From assembly GCA_963747835.1 (NCBI GenBank), contig CAVVGO010000005.1:930001-994000 (forward strand): a stretch of DNA of 64,000 bases. Reading direction: 5' to 3'. The DNA is from JAJPKK01 sp963747835. GTDB taxonomy: Bacteria; Pseudomonadota; Alphaproteobacteria; Rhizobiales; Xanthobacteraceae. Of this stretch, positions 62,828 through 64,000 are shown piece after piece (positions within the stretch are counted from its first letter, which is position 1; each line of letters begins with the position of its first letter). The notes under the pieces were generated by a model that was given only the letters and a program-made list of their open reading frames with translations, was not told where the DNA came from and searched no databases. The position numbers and the translations under genes are program-made.

Positions 62828-62858
62828 CCCGTCCGGCCGCCTAACCGGACGGGTTTTT
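62828..62858 (+). terminator. Rho-independent terminator after the histidine kinase
   Basis: CCCGTCCGG (62828-62836), loop of 8 nt, CCGGACGGG (62845-62853), then five T. A strong canonical terminator six bases after the kinase stop. Confidence 0.92.
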
Positions 62859-62903
62859 GGTACGGCCGTCACGCCGCCATCGCGCCGTGACCGCAATCGG
62901 CGA

Positions 62904-63344
62904 TCAGTCGTGCCCCTTGGAATTGAACGCGATCACCGACATGGCTCTGACATTGCGGTCGGCTACCATGTTGGCGGTGGTGGCCATGAATTTCTTGAAA
63001 TGTTCGGTGGTGCGATGGGTCGCCAGTGCGGCCTCGTTGTCGTAGACCTCGTAGAGGAAGACGTGGTTCGGCCGATTTGCCAGCACCGTGATGTTGAACT
63101 CGCGGCACCCTGGCTCCTTGACGGCGTTGGCGCCGTTCTCCTTGATCGCCTCGACGAATTTCGTCATCTGGTCCGGGATGATGACGAGATCGACCGCATT
63201 GACGTAGACGCCGCCGGCCTGGGCGGCCGCCAGTGTGCTCAGCAGGCCATCAAACGCAGCATCGCGTTTCTGCATCGAACCGATCATCGCTCCGCCCGCG
63301 ACGAGTGCCACGGCGGCAACCGCCGTAAGAATTGACTTGCGCAT
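62904..63344 (-). CDS. Exported antibiotic-biosynthesis-monooxygenase (ABM) domain protein
   Basis: A 146-aa protein with a signal-like N-terminus (SILTAVAAVALVAGGAMIG). The ABM dimeric alpha+beta barrel follows: VNAVDLVIIPDQMTKFVEAIKENGANAVKEPGCREFNI, FLYEVYDNEAALATHRTTEHFKKFM. Similar domains degrade haem or quinones or simply bind small molecules. The catalytic role here is unclear. It converges on the kinase gene across a terminator and is divergent from the next gene. Confidence 0.8.
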   Translation of the reverse strand: MRKSILTAVAAVALVAGGAMIGSMQKRDAAFDGLLSTLAAAQAGGVYVNAVDLVIIPDQMTKFVEAIKENGANAVKEPGCREFNITVLANRPNHVFLYEVYDNEAALATHRTTEHFKKFMATTANMVADRNVRAMSVIAFNSKGHD

Positions 63345-63571
63345 GTGACTTCCTCCGTACGGCCGGCTGATGTTTCATCGCGCACGTTGGTCGGCCTGCA
63401 ACGCGACGTTAGTAATGCGGACGAGGTGTTCCGCCGAGCCGAGTTTTCGGCCGGCAGGATGCCCATTTTCGGCGCCCCGGACAAGTCGCGTTTGCCGTGC
63501 TACGATTTCGTGACGCGGGATTTCAACCTGCCGAGATTGCTGCGAACCGCGGAAAAGGGGAGGAAAAGATC

Positions 63572-64000
63572 ATGCACCGTCGCACCCGATTTCTCGATTG
63601 CCGCGCGCTCGCAGCCGGCGTCGTCTTTACGTTCGCCTCGGTGATGGCTGCCGACGCCCAGCAGGCGCCGATCAAGCTCGGCATAGTGTCGTTTCTGAGC
63701 GGGCCGGCCGCAAGCCCGTTTGGTGTGCCGGGGCGTAATGGCGCCGAGATCTTGATCGACGCGCTCAATTCCGGGACCGCCCCTGCACCCTATGCCACCG
63801 TCGGGCTCGGCGGCGCCAAGATCGAGCCCAAGTATGTGGACGAAGCCGGCTCGACTGCCCAGGTCGTCACCGAATTCCGCAACCTGGTGCAGCGCGACCA
63901 GGTCGACGCCGTGGTGGGCTACATTTCGTCGGGAAGCTGCCTTGCCGTCACGCCGGTCGCCGAGGAGCTCAAGGCCCTGACGGTGTATTTCGACTGCGGC
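63572..64000 (+). CDS. LivJ-type ABC substrate-binding protein, truncated by the window end
   Basis: The first 143 codons of a periplasmic receptor. The signal peptide (residues 1-29, VMAADAQQ) is followed by IKLGIVSFLSGPAASPFGVPGRNGAEILIDALN and VGYISSGSCLAVTPVAEELKALTVYFDCG, the normal type-I lobe of the family. GGGGAGG precedes the ATG at 63572. It differs from the liv receptor at 17-18 kb, so it belongs to another transporter or a degradation operon beyond the window. The ligand is unknown. Confidence 0.85.
   Translation, partial: MHRRTRFLDCRALAAGVVFTFASVMAADAQQAPIKLGIVSFLSGPAASPFGVPGRNGAEILIDALNSGTAPAPYATVGLGGAKIEPKYVDEAGSTAQVVTEFRNLVQRDQVDAVVGYISSGSCLAVTPVAEELKALTVYFDCG

Overview
This is a GC-rich window from an alphaproteobacterium, most likely of the Hyphomicrobiales and near Bradyrhizobium, Rhodopseudomonas or Pseudolabrys. 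The placement rests on the protein sequences, the many periplasmic binding proteins, the pairs tyrS/anmK and mrcA/prfB, ATGGCCGGG-type extragenic palindromes and a FixK/FNR-type box. No rRNA, CRISPR array, transposase or phage gene was seen. There is one tRNA, Leu-GAG.

Layout. 0.3-4 kb: mrcA and prfB, the latter with the classical RF2 programmed frameshift. 4-14 kb: a lipoprotein hydrolase, a tricarboxylate-type binding protein with a Tat-exported amidase, a DUF3592-like membrane protein, a glyoxalase-fold protein, a GlcG/HbpS protein, and a DctP binding protein joined to a GGDEF/EAL enzyme. 14-17 kb: a DsrE-like protein, a SnoaL-like protein and a hydrolase/cyclase/LuxR fusion. 17-22 kb: a complete branched-chain-amino-acid-type ABC transporter behind a sigma-54 promoter. 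22-36 kb: envelope and housekeeping genes (M23 peptidase, bcp, a giant AsmA-like protein, tyrS, anmK, acylphosphatase, lipB), with an exported nuclease/acid phosphatase/histidine phosphatase group inside. 36-38 kb: a FliN-like protein, a PilZ protein, tRNA-Leu and an antitoxin remnant. 38.7-44.6 kb: a nitrite/sulfite assimilation operon (FNT channel, NirA, flavoprotein reductase, siroheme synthase) behind a sigma-54 promoter and an NtrC-like site.

46-63 kb is the most distinctive part: two paralogous RND efflux cassettes lie in tandem. Copy A (46.2-52.2 kb) has a decayed outer-membrane factor, an adaptor, a pump and a response regulator. Copy B (52.2-62.8 kb) has an outer-membrane barrel, an intact NodT-type factor, an adaptor, a pump, a Gly/His-rich exported protein, a paralogous response regulator and a histidine kinase. 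A 15-bp element upstream of the adaptor is shared by both copies. The window ends inside a second LivJ-type binding protein.

A caution for every reader: at least eight genes, including prfB and mrcA, carry single-base insertions (twelve counted, no compensating deletions in those genes). They are probably assembly or base-calling errors, and half coincide with GANTC sites. I annotate those genes across the breaks. Start choices, motif positions and regulatory sites come from reading the sequence by eye; family assignments rest on recognised motifs and not on database searches.
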